This document shows positions 1 to 5,137 of a DNA stretch of 6,498 nucleotides, in pieces (position 1 is the stretch's first letter; every line of letters starts with the position of its first letter). The notes beneath the pieces were generated by a model. It searched no databases and was not told where the DNA came from. It saw only the letters and a list, made by a program, of their open reading frames with translations. A program made the translations under genes and the position numbers. Source of the stretch: Chloroflexota bacterium (lineage in GTDB: Bacteria; Chloroflexota; UBA11872; VXNJ01); assembly GCA_026708165.1 (NCBI GenBank), contig JAPOVO010000048.1, forward strand, positions 1 to 6,498, written 5' to 3'.

Positions 1-339
1 GTCCGACGGAACCACCGTTATGACAGCCATATTTGTGCCAAGCAATGTTCGCTTTTCAACAAGCATTGAGGCGGGCGGGACAATGTTGCCATCCGTCTTG
101 ATATCGCTGAGTTGCGTCAGCATCCGGTCGGTGATGTCGATCCCGACGGGCTCGCCGTTGTCTCGAACGCCCACGAAAACAACGCCCGCCTCACCTGAGC
201 CGGGCAGGTCGTTGGCGAAGGCGCAGACCGCTTCGCGGATAGCTGTCGGCGCACTTCCCTCCAGTGTTTCTTTGAATTCAACGCGGAAACTCTCACCATT
301 GCGTACGAGTTGTTCCAATTCTGTGTCGCTTATCTGCAT
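1..339 (-). CDS. AlbA_2 / Schlafen-type putative DNA-binding protein, N-terminal part (runs off left edge)
   Basis: The reverse strand is open from ATG at 339 to the window edge, giving 113 residues with no stop. The protein begins MQISDTELEQL. It then has the pattern of the AlbA_2 (Schlafen-like) domain: a short helix, the charged strand ESFRVEFKETL (about residues 16-26), the helix AIREAVCAFAND, and the strand-turn VVFVGVRDNGEPVGI. In this family the F/E-F-K motif and the AFAN...GVxDxGxxxG pair are the hallmarks. Proteins carrying it are often annotated as ATP-binding proteins or transcriptional regulators, and some continue into a GHKL ATPase domain, which would lie outside the window. An AAGGAT Shine-Dalgarno lies 7 bases before the ATG and supports this start. 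Its biological role cannot be told from this fragment. Family assignment is fairly secure; full length and function are unknown. Confidence 0.82.
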   Translation of the reverse strand, partial: MQISDTELEQLVRNGESFRVEFKETLEGSAPTAIREAVCAFANDLPGSGEAGVVFVGVRDNGEPVGIDITDRMLTQLSDIKTDGNIVPPASMLVEKRTLLGTNMAVITVVPSD

Positions 340-446
340 CACCGATCCTTGCCATCCCGAGCGCGTGGCAACAGGCGATCGTGGATCAGCCTAGGCAACG
401 CAACTTCCACCTTCAACCGCCCGTCAACCAACTCAAGTTTGAGCAA
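339..446 (-). CDS. possible 35-residue ORF coupled to the AlbA_2 gene
   Basis: On the reverse strand a TTG at 446 opens a frame that ends in TGA at 341-339. This TGA overlaps the ATG of the AlbA_2 gene as TGATG, the arrangement seen in translationally coupled genes. The peptide would begin LLKLELVDGRLKVEVALP and end in a basic tail. Its alternating hydrophobic and charged residues look protein-like. The frame is closed by a TAA a few codons upstream of the TTG, so it could also be the surviving 3' end of a decayed gene. The Shine-Dalgarno of the AlbA_2 gene lies inside it. There is no good ribosome site before the TTG (only GGGA directly adjacent). I do not recognise the sequence, and it may be chance. 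Confidence 0.28.
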   Translation of the reverse strand: MLKLELVDGRLKVEVALPRLIHDRLLPRARDGKDR

Positions 447-545
447 ATCCCGTCTATTCCAAACGCGACTTTATCGAACTCTCTGGAGAAGACCTGGACT
501 GCCGCTCTGCGTGGGCTCCGTTAGTACACGAGCCTCCCATCCGGT

Positions 546-551
546 TATATC
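546..551 (+). promoter_or_regulatory. possible -10 element for the antitoxin-like gene
   Basis: TATATC sits 16 bases before the ATG at 568. No good -35 is present at the usual spacing; TTAGTA lies 19 bases upstream. The Shine-Dalgarno before the ATG is also weak. This is only a candidate site. Confidence 0.2.
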
Positions 552-567
552 ATGACGTGACAGCGGC

Positions 568-801
568 ATGAATACGACTATCTCGATACCCGACGATCTG
601 TTCCGGTCCGCCGACGCGATTGCGGCGGAGATGGGTATTTCCACAAGCGACCTGTACGCGGCGGCGGTCGCCGAGTACGTGTCGAAGCACCGCGACGAAG
701 ACATAACCGCGCGGCTGAACGAGGTCTATCGCGAAGAGTCGAGCAAGCTCGCTGCCGACGTAAGGCGGGCGCAGGGTCGTAGCGTTTCGACCGACACGTA
801 G
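568..801 (+). CDS. MazE-like ribbon-helix-helix antitoxin (orphan)
   Basis: This 77-residue protein starts with the short strand TTISIPDDLF, followed by two helices (about residues 11-25 and 26-42, the second being TSDLYAAAVAEYVSKHR). That is the arrangement of a ribbon-helix-helix DNA-binding domain. The tail, with RLNEVYREESSKLAADV, resembles the C-terminal region by which MazE-type antitoxins bind a MazF ribonuclease. In such families the antitoxin gene normally overlaps or touches a downstream toxin gene. Here the gene ends in tandem stops (TAGTAG), and the next 47 bases lead into the 3' end of ssrA on the other strand, so no toxin partner is present. By analogy it would form a dimer that binds an operator. 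It may act as an orphan or solitary regulator, or be the remnant of a toxin-antitoxin pair. The ATG at 568 is the natural start because the RHH strand follows at once. Confidence 0.75.
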   Translation: MNTTISIPDDLFRSADAIAAEMGISTSDLYAAAVAEYVSKHRDEDITARLNEVYREESSKLAADVRRAQGRSVSTDT

Positions 802-848
802 TAGTCCACCGGGGCGAGGCTGGTAGGTAGCAGTGCGCGCTCAACTAT

Positions 849-1204
849 TGGTGGAGATGGGGGCGAGTCGAACGCCCCGTCCAGGAACTTCCGACTGATC
901 CCGTCTACAGGTTTAGACCGTTTTATCTGTCTCGCCGGCTGTCACTAAAACGGACAACGTTGCAACCGGCCAGCCCGGAGAGTTCTCTTCCGGCCCTAAC
1001 GGGCGTCGGGGCCGGCGTCCTCCCGGCTAAATGTCGCCCGTTTCCAGACGCCGGGGCATACCCGGAACGGACGTCGCGCCTAAAGCTTAGGCGGCGAGAG
1101 CGAGTTCCTGTTCGCCAGTCAGTTTTTGCCGCGTGATTTACGAGGTGTCGGCATCCTCGACCTGCAGAGAAAGCCTCGAGTCCCTGTCGAAACCCTGCAT
1201 CCCC
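849..1204 (-). ncRNA. ssrA: transfer-messenger RNA (tmRNA)
   Basis: This 356-nt RNA rescues stalled ribosomes with SmpB and tags the unfinished protein for proteolysis. The 5' end reads GGGGATGCAGGGTTTCGACA, matching the conserved GGGGNTG...TTCGAC start of tmRNAs. The 3' end carries a T-loop TTCGACT and finishes CATCTCCACCA, so CCA is encoded. The first seven bases (GGGGATG) pair with CATCTCC as a complete 7-bp acceptor stem with one G-U pair. CCTCGTAAA before the tag matches the pseudoknot-1 region of known tmRNAs. The tag frame is at 1116-1087. The T-stem appears to be 6 bp (GGGGCG/CGCCCC) rather than 5. The gene lies 136 bases downstream of smpB on the same strand and has its own promoter. 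No U-rich terminator is seen beyond position 849. This is a one-piece tmRNA, not the permuted two-piece type. Confidence 0.96.
1087..1116 (-). other. tmRNA tag-peptide reading frame (GEQELALAA)
   Basis: Within ssrA the frame GGC-GAA-CAG-GAA-CTC-GCT-CTC-GCC-GCC-TAA encodes GEQELALAA. The ALAA end is the degradation signal recognised by ClpXP-type proteases. The resume codon is inferred: GGC fits a glycine-first tag and follows TGACT, comparable to the bases before the E. coli resume codon. Starting one codon earlier at ACT cannot be excluded. Confidence 0.85.
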
Positions 1205-1215
1205 TTGATGTCCTC

Positions 1216-1244
1216 ATTATCTAACGGGATCGGCGCTCTATCAA
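1216..1244 (-). promoter_or_regulatory. ssrA promoter
   Basis: Reading the minus strand, TTGATA (1244-1239) and GATAAT (1221-1216) are separated by exactly 17 bases. Each matches the sigma-70-type consensus at five of six positions. Transcription would start near 1209, leaving a leader of about 5 bases to be trimmed from the mature 5' end at 1204, as RNase P does for tmRNA elsewhere. This gives ssrA its own transcription independent of smpB. Confidence 0.7.
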
Positions 1245-1260
1245 GACCCTGTACCGGTCA

Positions 1261-1314
1261 AGTCTGCCCCGTGCGTGGTTCGCCCCCCTTCCACAAGCTC
1301 AGGGCAGGCAGACT
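1261..1314 (+). repeat. inverted-repeat element carrying the GAGCTTGT-type dispersed repeat
   Basis: AGTCTGCC (1261-1268) and GGCAGACT (1307-1314) form a perfect 8-bp inverted repeat around 38 bases. On the minus strand the interior holds CCTGAGCTTGTGGAAGG, one base from the CCTGAGCTTGTCGAAGG core that I recall as a dispersed intergenic repeat in many bacterial genomes, and then CGAACCACGCACGG, near its usual partner segment. It lies in the smpB-ssrA gap, about 27 bases after the smpB stop. There it could fold in the smpB 3' untranslated RNA and protect or end the message. No T-tract follows, so it is not a classic intrinsic terminator. Confidence 0.55.
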
Positions 1315-1340
1315 CATGACACGACGGTTGGCGGCGAGGA

Positions 1341-1841
1341 TCATTCCTTCCGCAGGCGGCCGAGCTGGCGCTCGATCTGGCGTTGAGCGTCGCGTTCCGC
1401 CTGGCGCTCCCGCTTGTCGAACCGCTTGAGGCCCCGTCCGACGCCGATTTCCAGCTTGGCCCGGCCATTCGACAGATACATCCGCAACGGCACCGCGGTG
1501 TAGCGGTGAGCGTTAATCGACTGCTCCAGCCTCGTTATCTCGGCGGCGTGCAGCAGGAGCTTGCGGGGGCGCAGCGGATCGTGGTTGTTTTCGGCGGCGG
1601 GCTTGTAGCGGCCTATGTGGACGCCGTGCAGATACGCCTCGCCCCGCGAGACCTGCACGTAGCCTTCACGCAGGCTGACCGATCCGCCGCGTATCGACTT
1701 GATCTCGGTGCCCGTGAGCACCAGCCCGGCCTCCAGCCGGTCGACGATCTCGTAGTCGTATCTCGCGCGGCGGTTGACGGCGAGGTTGCGCCCGGAGCCG
1801 TTGGCGCGGCCCGGTCCTGACGATTTTTTCTTCCTGGCCAT
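1341..1841 (-). CDS. smpB: SsrA-binding protein SmpB
   Basis: SmpB is the small RNA-binding protein that pairs with tmRNA, places its tRNA-like end in the A site of stalled ribosomes and inserts its C-terminal tail into the empty mRNA channel. The 166 residues match the family's usual length. Signature segments are NRRARYDYEIVDRLEAGLVL (about 24-43), GTEIKSIRGGSVSLREGYV, RKLLLHAAEI, and the late basic motif GLKRFDKRERQAERD. The last ends in an Arg/Lys-rich tail that in the family becomes helical in the ribosome. A basic, glycine-rich N-terminal extension of about 20 residues (MARKKKSSGPGR...) precedes the core. The ATG at 1841 is 7 bases after the stop of the metallopeptidase gene, so the two are probably translated from one message. 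No strong Shine-Dalgarno is seen, which fits translational coupling. ssrA lies just downstream on the same strand. Confidence 0.96.
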   Translation of the reverse strand: MARKKKSSGPGRANGSGRNLAVNRRARYDYEIVDRLEAGLVLTGTEIKSIRGGSVSLREGYVQVSRGEAYLHGVHIGRYKPAAENNHDPLRPRKLLLHAAEITRLEQSINAHRYTAVPLRMYLSNGRAKLEIGVGRGLKRFDKRERQAERDAQRQIERQLGRLRKE

Positions 1842-1848
1842 GGCGACA

Positions 1849-2247
1849 TCAGTCTTCGAGTTGGGACATGCAAATCAGATAACCCTTGGCCCGCTCAGCA
1901 TACCGGTAGCGGTCAACGAGCCCCCAGAACTCGGTGGAATGGCCCGGCACGATCAGATGCGCCATCTCGTGAATCAACAGGTAGTCGATGACCCACTGCG
2001 GCGACTGGCGCAGCCGCTCGGCAACCTGTATGACTCCGGAGTGGAGATTCGCGTTCCCGTAGGACGACGTGAGCCTCGGCGAGAAGCGCGCGTCGGCGGG
2101 CTTCGCCTTTCCCGAGAGATATTCCGCATCCAGTTGCTTCGCTCGTTCCAGAAGCAGCCGGTCCGATTCGGCGCGGTCGACCCGGTTGTTCCGGGCCATC
2201 CGCTCGCACACGTCACTGATCATCCGGTCCTCATCGTCGGGCGACAT
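1849..2247 (-). CDS. YgjP/DUF45-type zinc metallopeptidase (start uncertain, probably extends upstream)
   Basis: From the ATG at 2247 the protein has 132 residues. It carries HEMAHLIVPGH (93-103), an HExxH zinc site with a third His six residues on, followed by TEFWGLVDRY and ERAKGYL. WVIDYLLIHEMAH is typical of the M48-like DUF45/YgjP family. Actinobacterial members, as I recall them, end with the same ERARGFL-like stretch. The upstream frame is open back to a TGA at 2454-2452 and encodes WTLEVTKSPRRKTVSARLDG just before the ATG. This looks like the family's normal N-terminal strands. That extension holds no ATG, GTG or TTG; only CTG codons (2358, 2271) could start it. The ATG at 2247 is thus the first usual start but probably yields a truncated fold. 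The substrate is unknown. It lies between the SWIM gene and smpB. Confidence 0.85.
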   Translation of the reverse strand: MSPDDEDRMISDVCERMARNNRVDRAESDRLLLERAKQLDAEYLSGKAKPADARFSPRLTSSYGNANLHSGVIQVAERLRQSPQWVIDYLLIHEMAHLIVPGHSTEFWGLVDRYRYAERAKGYLICMSQLED

Positions 2248-2401
2248 CTTCGCGGGAAGCCTGACGCGCAGGCGCGAGCCGTCGAGCCTGGCGGATACGG
2301 TCTTCCTACGCCGGGGGCTTTTGGTTACTTCGAGAGTCCATCCGGCCGCGTCGAGCAGTTCGCGAACGGAGCCGAAACCGCCGCGGGCGGACTTGCGGGA
2401 T

Positions 2402-2674
2402 CTAGCCGTCGGCTGTGCTTCCGGCGTGGAGAACCTCGGTCGACTGGATCGTCACCATGTTGTCCAACAGCTTTTCCATCGCCATGCTGTGGGAGCAGAC
2501 GCGCCACGCGCTGAAGAAGTTGCAGGTGCAGTCCCACTGGCCCTCGGAATACCTGACCGTATGGTCGTCGCTTCCCCCCGCGAAGCTGGCTTCGAAACTG
2601 CTGAAACTGACGCGTTCGGGCTCGCGGGCGTAGCGGTTGGCCTTGTCGATCTTTCCGATGAGACTTGACTGCAA
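2402..2674 (-). CDS. SWIM zinc-finger protein
   Basis: This 90-residue protein has C49-x-C51-x8-C60-x-H62 in the context WDCTCNFFSAWRVCSH. That is the CxCxnCxH signature of SWIM domains, which bind one zinc and are implicated in nucleic-acid or protein binding. The N-terminal half (KIDKANRYAREPERVSF...) is a short helix and strands that usually lead into the finger in such small stand-alone proteins. The gene starts with TTG at 2674, supported by a strong GGGGAG Shine-Dalgarno 7 bases upstream. Its 3' end overlaps the open frame of the following metallopeptidase by about 50 bases, in another frame. It is the first gene after the terminator at 2703-2730 and probably heads the SWIM-metallopeptidase-smpB transcript. 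Its cellular role is not known from the sequence. Confidence 0.82.
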   Translation of the reverse strand: MQSSLIGKIDKANRYAREPERVSFSSFEASFAGGSDDHTVRYSEGQWDCTCNFFSAWRVCSHSMAMEKLLDNMVTIQSTEVLHAGSTADG

Positions 2675-2702
2675 GTTGGCTCTCCCCTCTCTAGTTAGAA
2701 CG

Positions 2703-2730
2703 AAAAAGCGCCAGGACTCAGCCTGGCGCT
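2703..2730 (-). terminator. intrinsic terminator downstream of the phosphoesterase gene
   Basis: AGCGCCAGG (2707-2715) and CCTGGCGCT (2722-2730) form a perfect 9-bp GC-rich stem with a 6-base loop. On the minus strand it is followed by TTTTT (2707-2703). It lies 106 bases past the phosphoesterase stop and about 30 bases before the SWIM start codon. It either ends the murD-phosphoesterase message or acts as an attenuator in a SWIM leader. Confidence 0.85.
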
Positions 2731-2738
2731 GCCGGTCA

Positions 2739-2772
2739 GGTGAATGCCGGGTCCGCTTATGACCCGCTCACC
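2739..2772 (-). other. second hairpin upstream of the terminator
   Basis: GGTGA (2739-2743) pairs with TCACC (2768-2772), and CGGGTC (2748-2753) pairs with GACCCG (2761-2766) around a 7-base loop. The two stems are separated by an asymmetric internal loop (4 and 1 bases). No T-tract follows, so this is not itself a terminator. It lies 8 bases before the terminator stem, in the 3' region of the phosphoesterase message or in a SWIM leader. Confidence 0.5.
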
Positions 2773-2808
2773 GATTCGTAAAAATTAGAAGAAATCATCC
2801 GTCCCAAT

Positions 2809-2817
2809 TCTATAGCA
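2809..2817 (-). promoter_or_regulatory. possible extended -10 promoter for the SWIM-metallopeptidase-smpB cluster
   Basis: The minus strand reads TGCTATAGA, an extended -10 (TGn) joined to a four-of-six -10 hexamer, about 20 bases after the phosphoesterase stop. There is no -35 match at normal spacing. It would start RNA near 2802 and transcribe through both hairpins before reaching the SWIM gene. This is a weak call. Confidence 0.3.
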
Positions 2818-2835
2818 GGCGCGGCAACGACGCTC

Positions 2836-3573
2836 CTACAAACCGTACGCAAGGCGATCCGCCATCTGGCCTGGCAGCCGCGCCCGGCGTATCAGCTCCT
2901 GCGTCTTCGCGACGTCGTAGCTCTGCCGTTTCAGGGTCACTGTCAGGTTTTCGGGATCGAGCAGCATGTAGGCGGCCCTTGGATCGCCGTCGCGCGGCTG
3001 TCCCACGCCGCCGGGATTGACGATCGACTTGAGTCCCTTGAGCGTGACCGGCCTTCCCGGTTCGGGAACGGTCACATCGTGTTCAGGACGACCGCCCGCG
3101 CCGTCCCGGCGCGTGAATATCACGGGCACGTGAGTGTGTCCCACCATGCACATGTCGGCGTTGAACAGGCGGAAGTTTGGAACGGCGACTGCGAGATTGA
3201 ACATGTATTCGAAGATGGGGTCGCGCGGACTTCCGTGCACAAGCTGGATATTGTCCATAAACCGGACCGGCCGCAGCGACCTAAGGAACTCCTTGGAGTC
3301 GCCGGTCAGCACCTTCTGCGTCCACTCGGAGCAGAGCCGCGCGCCGCGATTGAACAACGATATGTCAAAGTCGCCGGTCGCGGCGCGGTCGTGGTTTCCG
3401 GCAATGCACAGAACGTCGAGGGATCGCACTACGTCGATGCACTCGTTCGGACTCGGGCCGTAGTCGACCAGGTCGCCAAGGCACCAGATGGCGTCCACGC
3501 CAGCCTCGGCGTCGAGGACTGCTTGGAGCGCCTGCAAATTGGCGTGAACGTCCGAGATCACCAGAACGGTCAA
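2836..3573 (-). CDS. calcineurin-like metallophosphoesterase (YfcE/DR1281-like family)
   Basis: This 245-residue protein has all the metal-site motifs of the calcineurin-like phosphoesterase fold in order: D8-x-H10 (ISDVHAN), GDLVDYGP with D34, GNHD (59-62), H113 in HGSP, and GHTH (145-148). A late NPGGVGQPRDGDPRAAY block is typical of the family members that act as small cytosolic phosphodiesterases. These bind two metal ions and hydrolyse phosphodiester or phosphomonoester bonds; the substrate cannot be read from the sequence. There is no signal peptide or membrane segment, so it should be cytoplasmic. Translation starts with TTG at 3573, where GAGG lies 5 bases upstream; this start keeps the first beta strand (VLVIS) intact. 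It lies 64 bases after murD on the same strand with no terminator between, so the two are probably co-transcribed. Confidence 0.92.
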   Translation of the reverse strand: MTVLVISDVHANLQALQAVLDAEAGVDAIWCLGDLVDYGPSPNECIDVVRSLDVLCIAGNHDRAATGDFDISLFNRGARLCSEWTQKVLTGDSKEFLRSLRPVRFMDNIQLVHGSPRDPIFEYMFNLAVAVPNFRLFNADMCMVGHTHVPVIFTRRDGAGGRPEHDVTVPEPGRPVTLKGLKSIVNPGGVGQPRDGDPRAAYMLLDPENLTVTLKRQSYDVAKTQELIRRARLPGQMADRLAYGL

Positions 3574-3637
3574 GACGCCCTCACTCCGCCGCCGCGAGCC
3601 GCCAACGGATTCGAATGGCCTGACCGGCCCGGCTCAT

Positions 3638-4960
3638 TCAGCGCTTCAGCCGCTCGACCGCTCGATTGAACTGGTCGCCCCTGTCGAATTCGTTGGCAAA
3701 CTGACCGAACGACGCGCACGCGGGCGAGAGCAGCACCGTATCGCCCGGTCGCGCGATCTCGGCGGCCTCCCGCACGGCGTCTTCCATATCCTCGGCATGG
3801 CTGCAAACATGCGGCGGCAGCAACGGCTCAAGGGCCTCGGTCCCGGCTCCCGTCAGCAGCATGACGCGGCCGATGCGCTCGCCGAGACTTCCGATCCGCG
3901 TCGCCAGCGCCAGAAAGCTCAGCCCCTTGTCCGAACCGCCGGCGATCAGGACAATCCGACCGTCCAGGGTGGATAGCGCGGCCAGGGTCGCGTCGGGAGT
4001 GGTGGAGGTCGAGTCGTTCACGTAGCGAACTCCCCCAACGACCGCGACAAGCTCCTGCCTGTACGGCACTCCGGGAAAGGTGGCGATTGCGCCTTCCAGC
4101 GTGCTTTGGGGGATGTCGAATCTCGACGCGGCAAGGACTCCGGCGGCGAGGTTGGCCCGGTTGTGGTCGCCCGATACCCGCGCCCGCTCCCAGCCCGGCA
4201 GGTCATCGTCGTGCGAGAACCACAACACCTCGGCGGGCGTGGCGGCGGCGAACGACTTGCTGTAGGCGTTTTCGCGGTTGAGGACCGCCAGGTCCGAGCG
4301 GTTTTGATGGCGAACGATTGTCTTCTTGGCCTCGGCGTAGGCAGCCATGTCTTCGTACCGGTTCAGGTGATCTGGCAGAAGGTTCGTCACCACCGCCACC
4401 GCCGGTGAAATGCGGTGTTCGTCGAGACCCTCGAGCTGCCAGCTCGACAGCTCCAGCACGACGGTCTGGTCTTCTTTCAGACTATCTAGCATTCCGACGG
4501 CGGAAACGCGCATGTTCCCGGCCAGGACCGTGTCCGCTCCGTGGGCCTGCAACAGGTGATGTATGAACGTCGCGGTGGTCGTCTTGCCCCGCGTGCCCGT
4601 TACTCCGATAGTCTGCGCGGGCGGCCATTCCGAAAAGAACAGCCCCATCTCCATTTCGATGGGCACGCCCGACCGCCGGGCGGTGGCCAGGTACGGCGAG
4701 TCCAGGGGCACCGCCGGATTGCGCACGACCATGTCGACCTGGCGGAAGTCGGACTCGCGGTGCTCGCCCAGCACAAACCGTATGGGCAGCTCCGCCAGCG
4801 CGTTCACGCTTGGGCGGAGCTCTTGTTCCGAGCGGAGATCGGTGACTGTGACGGATGCGCCGCGCGAAGCGAGAAAGCGGGCTATGCCCACTCCGCCGCC
4901 GTGCAGACCGAGGCCCATCACCAGCACGTTCCGTCCCGTGTAATCGACGGCCTGCTTCAC
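3638..4960 (-). CDS. murD: MurD-family ligase (UDP-N-acetylmuramoyl-L-alanine:D-glutamate ligase), divergent type
   Basis: MurD adds D-glutamate to UDP-MurNAc-L-Ala with ATP in the cytoplasm. The 440 residues span all three Mur-ligase domains. The N-terminal Rossmann domain has GLGLHGGGVG (16-25). The central ATPase domain has GVTGTRGKTTT (119-129), LELSSWQLE (169-177), TNLLPDHLNRY (192-202) and a probable carbamylated lysine near K212 (AEAKKTI). The C-terminal domain opens with GDHNRANLAA (264-273) and has NDSTSTTPDAT (315-325), IAGGSDKG and SPACASFGQF. Several signatures differ from textbook MurD: a longer glycine loop, RNPAVP where SPGIP is usual, PYRQE for the usual H-R-x-E, and NDST where NDSK is usual. 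It could be a separate MurD subfamily with the same or a related amino acid substrate. The start is GTG at 4960, with CGGGGA about 10 bases upstream. No other mur genes are nearby; the phosphoesterase follows. Confidence 0.9.
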   Translation of the reverse strand: MKQAVDYTGRNVLVMGLGLHGGGVGIARFLASRGASVTVTDLRSEQELRPSVNALAELPIRFVLGEHRESDFRQVDMVVRNPAVPLDSPYLATARRSGVPIEMEMGLFFSEWPPAQTIGVTGTRGKTTTATFIHHLLQAHGADTVLAGNMRVSAVGMLDSLKEDQTVVLELSSWQLEGLDEHRISPAVAVVTNLLPDHLNRYEDMAAYAEAKKTIVRHQNRSDLAVLNRENAYSKSFAAATPAEVLWFSHDDDLPGWERARVSGDHNRANLAAGVLAASRFDIPQSTLEGAIATFPGVPYRQELVAVVGGVRYVNDSTSTTPDATLAALSTLDGRIVLIAGGSDKGLSFLALATRIGSLGERIGRVMLLTGAGTEALEPLLPPHVCSHAEDMEDAVREAAEIARPGDTVLLSPACASFGQFANEFDRGDQFNRAVERLKR

Positions 4961-5026
4961 GACGGCGCGGTCCCCGACATGGTTTCACGCGCCGCCGGGT
5001 GATCCGGACATACCTGGCACATGCTC

Positions 5027-5054
5027 ATATTTATCGGACCCTAACGTCCCTCAA
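5027..5054 (-). promoter_or_regulatory. possible murD promoter
   Basis: On the minus strand TTGAGG (5054-5049) is followed 15-16 bases later by an AT-rich TAAATAT. The hexamers are imperfect and the spacing slightly short, but this is the only plausible site in the 150 bases before the murD start. Confidence 0.3.
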
Positions 5055-5102
5055 ATGCATCCAACGAGCGCGTTTTTGTGCGCACTTAACCACTGCGATC
5101 CA

Positions 5103-5131
5103 TTGACACGGTACCAGGCTAAACATACACT
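5103..5131 (+). promoter_or_regulatory. near-consensus sigma-70-type promoter in the intergenic region
   Basis: A perfect TTGACA (5103-5108) and TACACT (5126-5131, four of six) are separated by exactly 17 bases. RNA would begin near 5138. The nearest plus-strand gene starts at 5345, so the promoter makes either a long leader or a separate short RNA. Confidence 0.6.
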
Positions 5132-5137
5132 TCCCTT

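Noticed and set aside
20..394. Plus-strand open frame over the left end
   Set aside because: It is the shadow of the AlbA_2 gene, whose minus-strand translation shows clear family motifs and a Shine-Dalgarno.
340..567. tRNA-like GTTCGA in the left intergenic region
   Set aside because: No acceptor or anticodon stems can be built around it, so it is not a tRNA gene.
802..848. MazF-type toxin expected after the antitoxin-like gene
   Set aside because: Only 47 bases separate it from the ssrA 3' end and no open frame with toxin features is present on the plus strand.
1774..2514. 246-codon plus-strand open frame opposite smpB and the metallopeptidase
   Set aside because: It is antisense to two well-recognised genes in GC-rich DNA, where long shadow frames are common. 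No domain is visible.
3079..3669. 196-codon plus-strand open frame opposite the phosphoesterase
   Set aside because: It is antisense to a gene with a complete set of metal-site motifs, and its own translation has no family features.
4977..4982. ATG upstream of the murD GTG start, near 4980
   Set aside because: This ATG is in another frame and meets a TGA that overlaps the GTG start, so it cannot extend MurD.
4541..5002. Plus-strand frames over the 5' part of murD
   Set aside because: They are antisense to conserved MurD motifs, including the P-loop region.
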